Shown here piece by piece: positions 26,089 to 37,030 of a stretch of DNA of 64,000 bases (position 1 is the first letter of the stretch; each line of letters starts with the position of its first letter). A program made the translations under genes and the position numbers. The stretch is from Polyangia bacterium (lineage in GTDB: Bacteria > Myxococcota_A > Polyangia > Nannocystales > Nannocystaceae). The notes below the pieces were generated by a model that was given only the letters and a program-made list of their open reading frames with translations, searched no databases and had not been told where the DNA came from. Location of the stretch: the NCBI GenBank assembly GCA_030429545.1, contig JAUIFF010000001.1:1089599-1153598 (forward strand). The letters are read 5' to 3'.

Positions 26089-28149
26089 CTAATCCGGGTC
26101 GCAGGTGCCGTCGCAGAAGGTCTCGACCGTACCCGTGCGGATGAAGTTCTCGAGGGCCTGGCGCGACGTGGGATAGTTCCAGATATCGCCATGCGGGTCG
26201 TTGCCCTCGGTCATGGGCACGTTTTCGATGGGGATAGGTGGCAGGCCAAAGTCGTACTCGACAAATGCCGAGCCCTCATAGCCCTGCTCAGCCTCCTCGA
26301 TGCCGAAAATCTCCTGGTTGAGCGGGCCGATGTTGGGGATCCCCAGGGTTCGGACCATCACGTGGGTCGCGTAGTTGCTCACCAAGTGGTCGCCGATGGC
26401 TGCCTGAACAAAGACCTCGTGGTTGGGGGTACCGGGCAGCGGGTTGTCGATGATGTGATGGGTATACCCGGTTGGCTCGGCACGGTCCCACAGCAGTTGA
26501 ACGAGCCCGAGCACCAATTGTGTGTCGATCGGGTCGGAGTAATTTTGATCGAGCGTCAGTTGGAACGGGTCGAACAGCTCGCTTCGTTGTAGCAGCAAGT
26601 TAAACGATTGGCCGGGCACACCGAGCCCACCGCGGGTGACATCGACCGAGGTCGCCATGTAGACCGAGCCCAAGATGCCGCCTAGGCTCGCACCAAAAAA
26701 CGCCTGTTCATCGGGGTTGATCACCGACTCGCCGTCGACCTGCAACAGCTCATCGTTATACAGCCCACGGGCCATCATCCGCATCCCGAGGTGGGCATTG
26801 ATAATTCCCTGTTGCAGCCTGTCGGGGACGGTTTGAAACGCACTGATATCGCCGCCGGCAAACACTCCGGCCATCGTCCCGATATCCTCGCCGGAGAGTC
26901 CGATCCACGAAAACCCAAAGGCGATGAAGTTGAAGTCGTTGGCGACCTGCTGCACCGCCGTGTCCTCGACGTCTTCGTAGCTGCCGAACAGGCCGTGACC
27001 AAACTGCAACAGCCCGGCGGGGCCCTCCTCGAACACCGAGTAGGGCACCATCATGACAAACGGATAGGTGGCCGTACCGACAGGCTCGGGCATCCCGTCG
27101 TCACCGAATTGCATAATCCCACCGGGACCGGGGTCGTCGAGGTACAGCGGTACCGTCATTTCGCCGGTGATGTGGTAGAGGATGTGCTCACTCCAGTTTT
27201 CGCTAAACGAGGTAATCTCGTAGCTCGGGCCTGTCTCCCCGGCCATCTCGAGGGCCTCATCGCGCATGTGCAACAGCCACGCGGTGTTGTTTTCTTGGCT
27301 CGCTGTCGAAAAGTCCCAGGCCAGTTGCAGGTCGTCGCGCTCGACTCCGGCAGCGCCTAGGCGTTGGAAAATATCCTCGTAGAGGCCGCGGCGGGCATCG
27401 ATCGATGGGTCTTCGTGGTCGGTGAAGTCGCGCAGCGCAGCGAATCCCGAGGACGCGGGCAGGGGCGTACCGCTGTTGTCGACGACATTGCGAATGGCGA
27501 CGATGTAGCGGGTGTTGTCGTCGAGGCGGACGGCGGGGCGAATGATAAATGCCCGGCGATCGTCGCGGTCGGTCGACATGTCGAGTTCGGCAAAATGTGG
27601 CACCAACTCGCCGGTCTCGGCGTTGAGCAGCACGGTTGGCGAGTAGGATTCGAGCGAACGTGCGATATCCTTTGCATGTGCAAGCCCGGTGGTGGTGGCC
27701 CCGGGCAGGTGGGCCATGAGCGCTGCTCCGGCCGAAAAACCATCGCTCTCCGAAAACACATCGGGCATGGTGGCGATGCCCTGGTTGGTCACCGGCATCA
27801 TTTGTTGGCCGAGCATCAGGCGGCGGCCGGTCGGTGTCGACGCGTCGTCAATTGTAAATACATTGGACGGGAAGGGAAACCCGCAATAGCTCGGCACCAA
27901 GGGGTCGCAGTCGAGCAGGGGCCACTCGACAACCGGCTCGGGGAGGTCCTCGGTATCACCCGTGGTTTCGGTGGGGCCTGCAGTCGTCTCGCCGGTCGTC
28001 TCAGACTCACTAGTTTCCGAGTCCGATTCAGACTCGGTTCCTGACGCGGTGTCGTCCTTGTGGGGCGTCACACAGGCCGAGGTGAACACCAGGCTCAGGG
28101 TACACAGGGGAAGGACAAAACGCGGGAGCATCGGTAACTGCATGTTCAT
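26089..28149 (-). CDS. Large lipoprotein with acidic linker and alpha/beta-hydrolase-like core
   Basis: About 686 aa. The signal peptide ends in a lipobox (VFTSAC, Cys26). About 45 residues rich in Ser, Thr, Glu and Asp follow, a linker common on myxobacterial surface lipoproteins. The rest is globular: PLVPSYCGFPFPSNVF near the start, GLLQFGHGLFGSYED (oxyanion-type G-H-G), and FFGASLGGILGSVYMA, which has the G-x-S-x-G nucleophile elbow. A late His (NPLPGTPNHEVFVQAAIGDHLV, split here by eye) could complete a triad. A secreted esterase or lipase-like role is inference. ATG 28149 is chosen over the 28185 frame start because it gives a clean signal peptide. Confidence 0.75.
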   Translation of the reverse strand: MNMQLPMLPRFVLPLCTLSLVFTSACVTPHKDDTASGTESESDSETSESETTGETTAGPTETTGDTEDLPEPVVEWPLLDCDPLVPSYCGFPFPSNVFTIDDASTPTGRRLMLGQQMMPVTNQGIATMPDVFSESDGFSAGAALMAHLPGATTTGLAHAKDIARSLESYSPTVLLNAETGELVPHFAELDMSTDRDDRRAFIIRPAVRLDDNTRYIVAIRNVVDNSGTPLPASSGFAALRDFTDHEDPSIDARRGLYEDIFQRLGAAGVERDDLQLAWDFSTASQENNTAWLLHMRDEALEMAGETGPSYEITSFSENWSEHILYHITGEMTVPLYLDDPGPGGIMQFGDDGMPEPVGTATYPFVMMVPYSVFEEGPAGLLQFGHGLFGSYEDVEDTAVQQVANDFNFIAFGFSWIGLSGEDIGTMAGVFAGGDISAFQTVPDRLQQGIINAHLGMRMMARGLYNDELLQVDGESVINPDEQAFFGASLGGILGSVYMATSVDVTRGGLGVPGQSFNLLLQRSELFDPFQLTLDQNYSDPIDTQLVLGLVQLLWDRAEPTGYTHHIIDNPLPGTPNHEVFVQAAIGDHLVSNYATHVMVRTLGIPNIGPLNQEIFGIEEAEQGYEGSAFVEYDFGLPPIPIENVPMTEGNDPHGDIWNYPTSRQALENFIRTGTVETFCDGTCDPD

Positions 28150-28299
28150 CGTTTTCAAGTCGAGTTGGCAAAGCTTACACCGCATACGCAGAAGTTGTGG
28201 GTAAAGTGTAGTTGCGGTGGGTGTGTGTAGACACGCAGTCGGACAGTCGGTGAGGCCATCGCCAATGCAGAAGTCACGACGTACACTCGGCCAAATCGC

Positions 28300-29895
28300 G
28301 TGGCCACCTCAACCGAAAAATCCTTCATCCTCGCTGTTGACCTTGGGACCTCTGGGCCCAAAGTTGCGCTGGTATCGACACGTGGGCAACTGATCGCGTC
28401 GGAGTTTGAGCCGACCCCCGTGATTTTGTTGCCTGGCGGCGGGGCTGAGCAGGAGCCGGAGGTGTGGTGGCAAGCGATTACCACGGCCGCCAAACGGTTG
28501 CTGGCCCGCGGGCTCGTGGCGCCCACGCAAGTCCGGGCAGTTTGTTGCACCTCGCAGTGGTCGGGAACGGTCGCCGTCGACAAACGCGGCCAGGCCCTCG
28601 GCAACGCCATTATTTGGATGGACTCACGCGGCGCTCCCTACATCCGCAAGGTCACCTCTGGGCTGGTCTCGGTCGAGGGCTATGGGCTATCGAGCCTGGC
28701 GCGCTGGCTGCGGGTGACCGGGGGTATACCCGGGCACTCCGGCAAGGACTCGATCGGACATGTCCTTTACATCAAGTACGAAGAGCCAGAGCGGTTTGCC
28801 GCCACCCACATGTTCTTGGAACCCAAGGACTACCTCAACGCCAGGCTCACCGGGAAGTTTGCCGCCGGCTACGACTCGATTGCCCTGCACTGGGTGACGG
28901 ACAACCGCGACTTGAGCCGCGTCGACTACCATCCGGCACTGCTCAAGCGGGTTGGTGTGCCCCGCAGCAAGCTGCCAGACCTGCTGCCGGCGACCGCGAT
29001 CCTCGGGCCGCTGCTCCCCGAAGTCGCCACCGAACTCGGGCTGGGCACGGATGTACAGGTGGTCATGGGCACGCCCGATGTTCAGTCGGCGGCGATAGGT
29101 TCAGGGGCGGTCCGCGACTTTGAAACCCACCTGTACGTTGGGACATCTTCGTGGATGACCTGCCATGTGCCCTACAAAAAAACCGACCTGATGCGCAGCA
29201 TGGCCTCGCTGCCGTCGGCCTTGCCGGGGCGCTACTTCATTGCCAACGAGCAGGAATCGGCCGGCAAATGTCTGTCGTTTCTGCGCGACCAGGTGTTTTT
29301 TGACAACGACGAGCTCGGCACCGGCGATGCTCCAGACGATGTCTTTGCCCGCTTTGACCGGCTCGCCGAATCGGTGGCTCCGGGCAGCGGCGGCGTGATT
29401 TTTATGCCGTGGCTCTACGGCGAGCGCACCCCGATCGAAGACCCGGATGTGCGCGGCGGGTTTTTTAACCTCAGCCTTTCGACCACCCGGGCGCAAATGG
29501 TCCGGGCAGTGATGGAGGGTGTCGCCTACAACACGCGGTGGTTGATGCAATCTGTCGAGGGGTTTACCGGCAAGCGCTGCGAGCCTATCCGGTTTATCGG
29601 TGGTGGCGCGCGCTCGCAGGTGTGGTGCCAGATCTACGCCGACATCCTCGACCGCGAAATCCTCCAGGTGAGCGAGTCGATCAACACCAATGTCCTAGGC
29701 GCCGGAATCCTTGGAGCCATGGCCCTCGGAGAGCTTGCGCTCGATGAGGTGCACGCGTGCGTCGAAGTGTCGCAACGTTATACGCCGCGAGCGAAGTTCC
29801 GGGCGATGTACGACGAGCAGTCGGCGGTGTTCACCGAGCTCTACCAAAAAAACCGAAAATTCTTTCGACGCCTGGCCAAACACCACCGGGCGTGA
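28300..29895 (+). CDS. FGGY-family carbohydrate kinase (xylulokinase-like)
   Basis: A 531-aa sugar kinase. The N-terminal phosphate loop [17 protein letters not shown], the substrate strip [27 protein letters not shown] and the C-terminal adenosine motif [21 protein letters not shown] all follow the FGGY pattern. [14 protein letters not shown] is typical of xylulokinase relatives. It phosphorylates a pentulose or related polyol; the exact sugar cannot be read. GTG 28300. It is followed after 22 bases by the S1P-lyase-like gene on the same strand. Confidence 0.85.
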   Translation: MATSTEKSFILAVDLGTSGPKVALVSTRGQLIASEFEPTPVILLPGGGAEQEPEVWWQAITTAAKRLLARGLVAPTQVRAVCCTSQWSGTVAVDKRGQALGNAIIWMDSRGAPYIRKVTSGLVSVEGYGLSSLARWLRVTGGIPGHSGKDSIGHVLYIKYEEPERFAATHMFLEPKDYLNARLTGKFAAGYDSIALHWVTDNRDLSRVDYHPALLKRVGVPRSKLPDLLPATAILGPLLPEVATELGLGTDVQVVMGTPDVQSAAIGSGAVRDFETHLYVGTSSWMTCHVPYKKTDLMRSMASLPSALPGRYFIANEQESAGKCLSFLRDQVFFDNDELGTGDAPDDVFARFDRLAESVAPGSGGVIFMPWLYGERTPIEDPDVRGGFFNLSLSTTRAQMVRAVMEGVAYNTRWLMQSVEGFTGKRCEPIRFIGGGARSQVWCQIYADILDREILQVSESINTNVLGAGILGAMALGELALDEVHACVEVSQRYTPRAKFRAMYDEQSAVFTELYQKNRKFFRRLAKHHRA

Positions 29896-29917
29896 CATAT
29901 CCGCAGGCGAAATAGCG

Positions 29918-31426
29918 ATGTCGATCAAAGACCTGGCAAAAAAGCAATTCAAGAAAATCAACCCCGAGGTCGTCGGTAAGGTCTTCAAGGTCGCCAAGAA
30001 GATTCCGTTTGTCCGCCGCCGGATCGAGCGCGAGCTCGACGGGTTTATGGCCGACATGGAAAAGGCCGCCAAGCCCTACCGCGACGAGTTTCCGCGTTAT
30101 CGCCGACTGCCGAATGAGGGGATCGCCCGCGACGAAGTCATCGACCAGATCACGGCGATGCGCAGCCGCGAAGACGATCGCTGGCGCGACGGGTTTGTCA
30201 GTGGCGCGGTCTACCACGGCGACACGGAGCACATCGACTTTCTAAACCGTGTATACGCACTGACCTCGCAGAGCAACCCGCTGCACTCGGACCTGTGGCC
30301 GAGCGCCACCAAGTTTGAGGCCGAAATCGTGTCGATGACAGCCCAGATGCTCGGAGCCGCCAAGTCCGACGATGAGATTGTCGGGTGCGTGTCGTCGGGC
30401 GGGACCGAAAGCATCATGCTGGCGATGAAGACCTACCGCGACTGGGCCCGCGAGCACCGCGGGATTACGTCGCCGGAGATGGTTGTACCGACAAGTGTTC
30501 ATGCCGCCTTCGACAAGGCCGCGCGCTACTTCAATATCAAACAGGTCAAGGTGCCCGTCGGTGAGGACTTTCGTGCCGATGTCGAAGCCATGCGCAAGGC
30601 CGTCACGCGCAACACCGTGGTGATCGTTGGCTCGGCGCCGTGTTTCCCCCACGGGGTCGTTGACCCGATCGAAGCACTCAGCGAGCTCGCCCGCTCGCGC
30701 GGGATCGGGTTTCATACCGACGCGTGCCTAGGCGGCTTTGTGCTCCCATGGGCGGAGCAGCTCGGGCACCAAATCGCGCCCTTCGACTTTCGCCTCCCGG
30801 GTGTGACCTCGATATCTGCCGATACACACAAATACGGCTACGCGGCCAAGGGCACGTCGGTGGTGCTCTACCGCGGGCGCGAGCTGCGGCATCATCAGTA
30901 CTACACCGTCGGCGACTGGCCCGGAGGGCTGTACTTTTCGCCCACATTCGCGGGTTCGCGGCCAGGTGCCCTCAGCGCAGCTTGCTGGGCAGCGATGCTT
31001 TCGATCGGGGAGGAGGGCTATCGCGAGGCCACGCGCCGCATCCTCGAAACCGGCGAAATCATCCGCAACGGGATATGCGAGATTCCCGAACTCGACGTGC
31101 TCGGCAACCCGCTTTGGGTAATTGCATTTGCATCGAAAACGCTCAATATCTACAAGGTGATGGATTTTATGGGCAAGCGCCATTGGAACCTCAATGGCCT
31201 GCACAGCCCGGCCTGTGTGCATATTGCGGTGACGCTGCGACACACCCAGGAAGGTGTGGCAGAGCGCTTTTTGGCCGACCTGCGCGATGCGGTTGAGCAT
31301 GTGCGGGCCCACCCCGAGGAGGCAGGGACGATGGCACCGATGTACGGGATGGCTGCGACAGTGCCCGTGACCGATGTTGTCGGCGATGTCCTCAACCGCT
31401 ATATCGACCTGCTCTACGAGGTCTAA
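29918..31426 (+). CDS. Sphingosine-1-phosphate lyase-like PLP enzyme
   Basis: A 502-aa group II decarboxylase-fold enzyme that closely follows eukaryotic S1P lyase (Dpl1/SGPL1): [50 protein letters not shown] and the PLP-lysine motif [17 protein letters not shown]. The lysine is the K of HKYGY, in the same context as human SGPL1. The family cleaves phosphorylated sphingoid bases to a fatty aldehyde and phosphoethanolamine. ATG 29918. The N-terminal 60 residues carry no obvious membrane helix, unlike the eukaryotic enzyme, so it is probably soluble. Whether the organism makes sphingolipids is inferred, not shown. Confidence 0.85.
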   Translation: MSIKDLAKKQFKKINPEVVGKVFKVAKKIPFVRRRIERELDGFMADMEKAAKPYRDEFPRYRRLPNEGIARDEVIDQITAMRSREDDRWRDGFVSGAVYHGDTEHIDFLNRVYALTSQSNPLHSDLWPSATKFEAEIVSMTAQMLGAAKSDDEIVGCVSSGGTESIMLAMKTYRDWAREHRGITSPEMVVPTSVHAAFDKAARYFNIKQVKVPVGEDFRADVEAMRKAVTRNTVVIVGSAPCFPHGVVDPIEALSELARSRGIGFHTDACLGGFVLPWAEQLGHQIAPFDFRLPGVTSISADTHKYGYAAKGTSVVLYRGRELRHHQYYTVGDWPGGLYFSPTFAGSRPGALSAACWAAMLSIGEEGYREATRRILETGEIIRNGICEIPELDVLGNPLWVIAFASKTLNIYKVMDFMGKRHWNLNGLHSPACVHIAVTLRHTQEGVAERFLADLRDAVEHVRAHPEEAGTMAPMYGMAATVPVTDVVGDVLNRYIDLLYEV

Positions 31427-31914
31427 GCACAGTAGCGACCTATGGGGTCGCTGGTAGACCTGCAGTGTACAGTCGACACAGCGTGAAAATCCGGCGCGCG
31501 TAGGCGATCTCCGCGAAGTGCGCGTGAGTCTACTAGAGGACTTAAACGCGGCAATTGGGGGATCTTGACCCAGGTGAAACAGGCTCGGGAGTCGCACCTC
31601 CAGCTGCACAAAATGTCGCTGATGCATTGGTTTTTAGAGACATGTTCTAAGCATCTAATTCGCAACGAGCTGCAGATTCTGCCGCGGCCAGCTGACCAGC
31701 CGGTTTGATGTGTCCTAAATAACACACATATGTGAATTTTCAGACATGGTGCACAAGACACATTCAACGTAGGTGTTTAATTTAGACAACCGGCTCGAGA
31801 GAATGGGTGGACGGGCCCATGGGCTGGCCCTACACTCGAACACGCGCGGGTTGTGCAAGCCTGCGTCACCACACCACTACTCGACTTCATTCGTGTCGTT
31901 CACGGAGCACCCCG
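31427..31914. other. 488-bp AT-richer intergenic region
   Basis: No credible gene on either strand. The second half (about 31620-31800) is visibly richer in A and T than its surroundings (for example TTTAATTTAGACAA near 31780). It probably carries the promoter of the lipoprotein gene starting at 31915. A short hairpin near the beginning is listed separately. Confidence 0.5.
31434..31452. terminator. Hairpin after the S1P lyase gene
   Basis: AGCGACC, loop TATGG, GGTCGCT is a perfect seven-pair stem starting eight bases after the stop codon at 31424-31426. There is no T-run, so factor-independent termination is uncertain; it may protect the mRNA end. Confidence 0.4.
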
Positions 31915-32637
31915 ATGATTTTCTCTACGCGATTTTTACACACCTTCAAGCTTCAACCCGCCCTTACTGCGCTCGTAACTGCATCCTTGCTAGTTGCCTG
32001 CGGCGGGGGCAATGGCGATTCCAACGCTGAATCGGCGTCCGCAAGTAGCAGCGGCGAGACAGGTGGGACGGCAACCGACACCGACAACAGCGGTACCGAG
32101 TCTGAAAGTGCATCCGAGAGCGAAGGGGTTGCGGGCACCGATGGCGAAAGCATGAGCGGGAGTACGTTCGACGATCCCGGTGGCTCCAATAGCGATAGTG
32201 CAGGTAGCACCACCGACACGCCTACGACCACCACAGAGGACCCGAGTACGACCACGACCAACGGTCAGGTAAGTACCAGCAATACGACGACCACAACCAC
32301 CGAGGACCCGACCACTGAAGATCCAACAACGGGCGACGAACCTGTCGTGTGTAACGAGATCGAAGACGAGTCTGAGTGCGACAGCCACGACGAGTGCGTA
32401 TTTGTCTCCCAGACCCAGTTTAACGCCCCGGGCCAGAGTGTTTGCTACGACCCCGAGGAGGCGGTCGGTTGCCTCGACCTAGAGCTCGAGTGCGACGAGA
32501 ACTTTCCCGCTGGCACAATCGTGTGCGAGTTGGGGGACAACGGCGACCCCTGGTACGAGTTTAGTGGCTGTACCCCCAGCGGATATCACACCGACTGTGT
32601 CGATATTTCTGGGACCGAGCCGGTTGAGTGCGAGTAA
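31915..32637 (+). CDS. Lipoprotein with Ser/Thr/Glu-rich linker and Cys-rich C-terminal domain
   Basis: A 240-aa protein. The signal peptide ends in a lipobox (ASLLVAC), followed by Gly residues. About 130 residues of low complexity come next (Ser, Glu, Thr and Asp runs such as TTTTEDPSTTTT). The last 75 residues hold eight or more cysteines (VCNEIEDESECDSHDECVF, VGCLDLELECDE, VCELG, SGCTPSG, DCVD), a small disulfide-bonded surface domain. GGAG precedes ATG 31915 by about ten bases. Typical of the secretome of Nannocystaceae; function unknown. Confidence 0.78.
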   Translation: MIFSTRFLHTFKLQPALTALVTASLLVACGGGNGDSNAESASASSSGETGGTATDTDNSGTESESASESEGVAGTDGESMSGSTFDDPGGSNSDSAGSTTDTPTTTTEDPSTTTTNGQVSTSNTTTTTTEDPTTEDPTTGDEPVVCNEIEDESECDSHDECVFVSQTQFNAPGQSVCYDPEEAVGCLDLELECDENFPAGTIVCELGDNGDPWYEFSGCTPSGYHTDCVDISGTEPVECE

Positions 32638-32646
32638 CACGCGTCT

Positions 32647-32806
32647 TTAGCAGCCCGTGGATTTTCTCGACGCGAGGCCTCACTTGCCGATCTTGTCGAG
32701 GTTGGGCCCCGCGACTCTTCCAGTAGCTACAGCTGCGATTCACGAAACCCAACTACGACAAACTCTTCGGCGCGAGGCGACACGCGAGAAAACCACGAGC
32801 GGCTAA
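32647..32806. repeat. MITE-like element with terminal inverted repeats, copy A
   Basis: The left end TTAGCAGCCCGTGG ATTTTCTCG and the right end CGCGAGAAAA CCACGAGCGGCTAA are inverted copies of each other with few mismatches. The interior shares CACTTGYCGA, TTGTCGAGG and GGCGCGAGGYGAC with copy B (45081-45195) but has about 45 extra bases. It lies between the convergent lipoprotein and malG genes. The right end supplies the TAG stop of malG. Confidence 0.75.
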
Positions 32807-33675
32807 CCCTTGACGCCACCGGCAGTCAAACCCGCAACGAGATGGCGCTGGACCACGTAAAACAGCGCCATCACCGGGATACTGACAATGAGCGAGCCGG
32901 CTGCGAACAGCTCCCACTGTGCGTTGTACTCGCCAATGAATCGTTGGAGTACAACCGGGAGTGTAAACATATCCTCGCGGCTCAGAAGCGTCGCCGCCAG
33001 GATGAACTCGTTGTAGGCATGCATAAAGGCAAACAGCCCCGTCACGGCAATGGCGGGGCGAGCTGCCGGCAGGACAACCCGGACAAAGGCACCAAACCGG
33101 GTCGCGCCGTCGACCATCGCGGCCTCTTCGAGATCGACCGGAATCGTCTCGAACGCGCCACGTAGCTGAAAAATACAAAACGGGACCGTTGTGGTTGCGT
33201 AGCACAGGATAAGACCGGTGCGGGAGTTGAGTAGGCCGAGCGCGTCGAGCAGGATGTACAGGGGAATCGCGCTGGCAACCGCCGGGAACATTTGCGTGGC
33301 CAGCAGCGTGCGTAGCCCGGCCGATTTGCCGACGAACTCAAAGCGTGCGAGGGCGTAGGCCGCCGGCGTGGCAATGGCGATCCCAACCATAGCCGTTGCC
33401 AGCGAAACGACGACTGAGTTGAGCAGTTGGTGGCCAAACAGCCACACCTCCGCGCCGTCGACAGTCTGGCTGGTCCATGCCACCTCGCGGAGATTGCTGA
33501 GCGTGGGCTCCTGCGGCAGCGGTAACACCTGCGGGGACGGATCGCTGGTACCGGAGAGGGCGAGGCTGACGACCCACAGGATGGGATACAGGGCAAATCC
33601 AACCGCCAGCAAAATAACTGCATGTGCAAGTATGCTCTCGAGAGCACTACTCGACCGTGCGTTGCTCTCTGTCAC
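32803..33675 (-). CDS. malG: Maltose-type ABC transporter permease MalG
   Basis: A 290-aa inner-membrane permease with six helices. The cytoplasmic EAA loop EEAAMVDGATRFGAFVRVVLPAARPAIAV contacts the ATPase. The sequence around TLLATQMFPAVASAIPLYILLDALGLLNS follows MalG and related sugar permeases. GTG 33675 overlaps the stop of the fused malE-malF gene (GTGA). Its own TAG lies inside the inverted-repeat end of the element at 32647-32806. Confidence 0.88.
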   Translation of the reverse strand: MTESNARSSSALESILAHAVILLAVGFALYPILWVVSLALSGTSDPSPQVLPLPQEPTLSNLREVAWTSQTVDGAEVWLFGHQLLNSVVVSLATAMVGIAIATPAAYALARFEFVGKSAGLRTLLATQMFPAVASAIPLYILLDALGLLNSRTGLILCYATTTVPFCIFQLRGAFETIPVDLEEAAMVDGATRFGAFVRVVLPAARPAIAVTGLFAFMHAYNEFILAATLLSREDMFTLPVVLQRFIGEYNAQWELFAAGSLIVSIPVMALFYVVQRHLVAGLTAGGVKG

Positions 33676-35902
33676 AGTTGAGCCCCCTTACCAACCCGTT
33701 CGGTCAGGCGGGTGAGGCCGGCCAACAACACAAAAATGAGGACCGCGTAGGCTGCCGCGTAGCCGTATTGTGCCTCGCGGGTAAACGCCCAGCGGTAGGC
33801 CTCGGACACCAAAATGTCGGTCGTGCCATCCGGCTCGCCGCCCGAGACCAGAAACACAACATTGAACATGTTGAACGTCCAAATCGCACCGAGCATGGCC
33901 GCCGGCACGAGGGCTGGGCGGATCATCGGCAGGGTGACAAACCGCAAGCGTTGCCACCGCGAAGCACCGTCGACCTCGGCTGCTTCGAGGGCATCGCGGG
34001 GGACCGCCGTGAGTGCGCCGAGGGTGACAACCATCATAAACGGGAAGCCCAACCAGACATTTGTAGCTACATTGGCTGTGAAAGCTGTCGAGAACCGGGC
34101 AAACCAATCGATAGGTTCAAGTGTGGTGCCAAACCACGCGTTGAGCTGGTGAATCAGGCCGGTGACCGCACCGAATTGACGGTGGAACATCCCGCGCCAG
34201 GCGAGGGCTGTGACGTAGCTTGGCACTGCCCAGGGCAAGATCAGCAAAACCCGGTAGAGCCCGCGTAGGCGCATTGCCGGGCGTGAGAGCACAAGGCCTA
34301 GGCCGACACCGATCGCCAGGTGGAGCACCAGGTTGAGCAGGGTCCACAGCAGGGTGACGAGCACGACGATATAAAACGAACCAGTTGCCAACAGCGGCCC
34401 GCCGCGGGCGGTCAAGATGTCGTAGAAGTTGGCGAGTCCGACGAAGTATCCGGTGTCGGGGCGGCCGACAAACAGCGACGTTGCGGCCCCAACCAATAAT
34501 GGTGCAAGTACAAGTAAACTGACGGCGAAGACTGCATGGACGAGGTAGCGGTAGGCCGGGAGCGAGGCGCGTAGTGCTGCCTGGGTGTCTGGGTCGCGGG
34601 CGCGGCGGACCAGTGCGAGTGCCCCCAACAACAACGTCGCACCCAGGGCAATCAGCCAAGGGGTTGGCGAGGCCGGTGGCGGCGGTGGGCGGCGGACATC
34701 ATCAAACTGCTTTCTGGCGCTTTCGAGGGCAACTTGCGGGCTCATTTGACCGCGGAGCACTCTCCGGATTGCGCGGTTGGCCGGCTCCCAGGTTGAGCGC
34801 ATCGCCCGGGCACTCGGCATCACCACGGCTGTGCTCGCTTGGTCGGCAAAGGCCCGCAACACCGGGTCATTTGTCGGCGGCTCGACATCGTTGCGCGCGG
34901 AGATTGTGCGGGCCCGTTGCTGTCGCAGCTGGGCTGCGGCCTGCCCACTGAGGTGTCGTGCAAGTGCACGTACATGTTGTTTGGTCCGCCCAGTTGGCGA
35001 GAGCATGAGGGCCTCGACCGTCAAAAACGGACGCATCGGTCCATCGGCGGCGGCGATGTTTGGTAGTACAACCACCGTATAGGGGACTTCGGACCCGAGG
35101 TCATTGGCGAGCCACGGGCCGCTAATTGCGGTGGCTGCTTTACCTGAGCGAAACAGATTGGTGACGAGCGCGCCGTCGGCATCCCCCGGCACTGCGCCCG
35201 AGGCAATCATTGACTGTACAAATTCAAGCGAGCGCTCGGCTGCCGGGCCGACAAATCCGAACTGCTCGTCTGGGGTCAACATTGTCCCGCCAAATGCCCC
35301 CAAAAACGCGGCGTGGGCATAGGCGCCACGGGCCTCGTAGGCCAGGGCATAGGCCCCTTCCGGCAGGGTTGGTTGCAGGGCCACGAGGGCTTCGAGCGTG
35401 CTGGGAATCTCGCCCGGGTCGAGAAGATCGGTGCGGACGTACAACGCGACCGACTTGAGCGAGAGCGGAACACCCCAAAAACCCCCCTGGGGCCCGGTCA
35501 CCGCCGTGAGGACCTTGGGTGGGTAATTCTTGATTGAGCCGAGGGCATCGCCCACGGGGGCCACAAGCCCGCGGTGGCGAAAGTCGCCAAGGCGTTCGTG
35601 TGAGTCGATAAAAATGTCGGGCCCTTCGCCCAGTGGTATGGCAGCGGCTAACTTACTTGCAAATGCATCATACGGCAGGCGCAGAAGCTCGACCTCGGTA
35701 CCGGTTTCCCGCTCGTGCTCGGCCACAAGCTGTTCGAGTACGGCCGCTTCTTCGCCGCGGTAGGCGTGCCACAGGACAATCTCGTCGTCGGCGGTGGCGG
35801 GTTTCGGTACGAGTACGGTAGCGAGGCACGCGACACCCGTCAGGCCAACGAGCCAACGCGAGCAACGGATGCGCCGAGCTGCCGGCACGCGGCGACTGGG
35901 TG

Positions 35903-35906
<4 letters not shown>
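33672..35906 (-). CDS. Fused sugar-binding protein and permease (MalE-MalF)
   Basis: A 744-aa protein combining two usually separate subunits. Residues 15-39 are a signal/anchor. Residues 40-400 are an extracellular solute-binding domain (IVLWHAYRGEEAAVLEQL, GEGPDIFIDSHERLGD, GKAATAISGPWLAN). After a Pro-rich linker come a helix at 416-433 and then a MalF-type permease from about 450 (LLLILPWAVPSYVTALAW by parts). The EAA loop is DALEAAEVDGASRWQRLRFVTLP, residues 638-660. Binding and channel parts are thus covalently linked. GTG 35906 overlaps the malK stop by four bases; the stop overlaps malG. Confidence 0.87.
34959..34974. repeat. Two overlapping TGYANNTRCA palindromes
   Basis: TGCAAGTGCA (34959-34968) and TGCACGTACA (34965-34974) share the four bases TGCA inside the MalE-MalF coding region. 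They are two of the 45 window-wide copies of the motif described in the findings. Confidence 0.7.
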
Positions 35907-36997
<1,091 letters not shown>

Positions 36998-37030
36998 GGG
37001 CGTGACGTGTACGGGGTTCGCTCGGCTCGG

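Noticed and set aside
31423..31767. 114-codon minus-strand frame after the S1P lyase gene
   Set aside because: Composition is irregular and Cys/Arg-rich with no domain; the region is AT-richer and better explained as intergenic.
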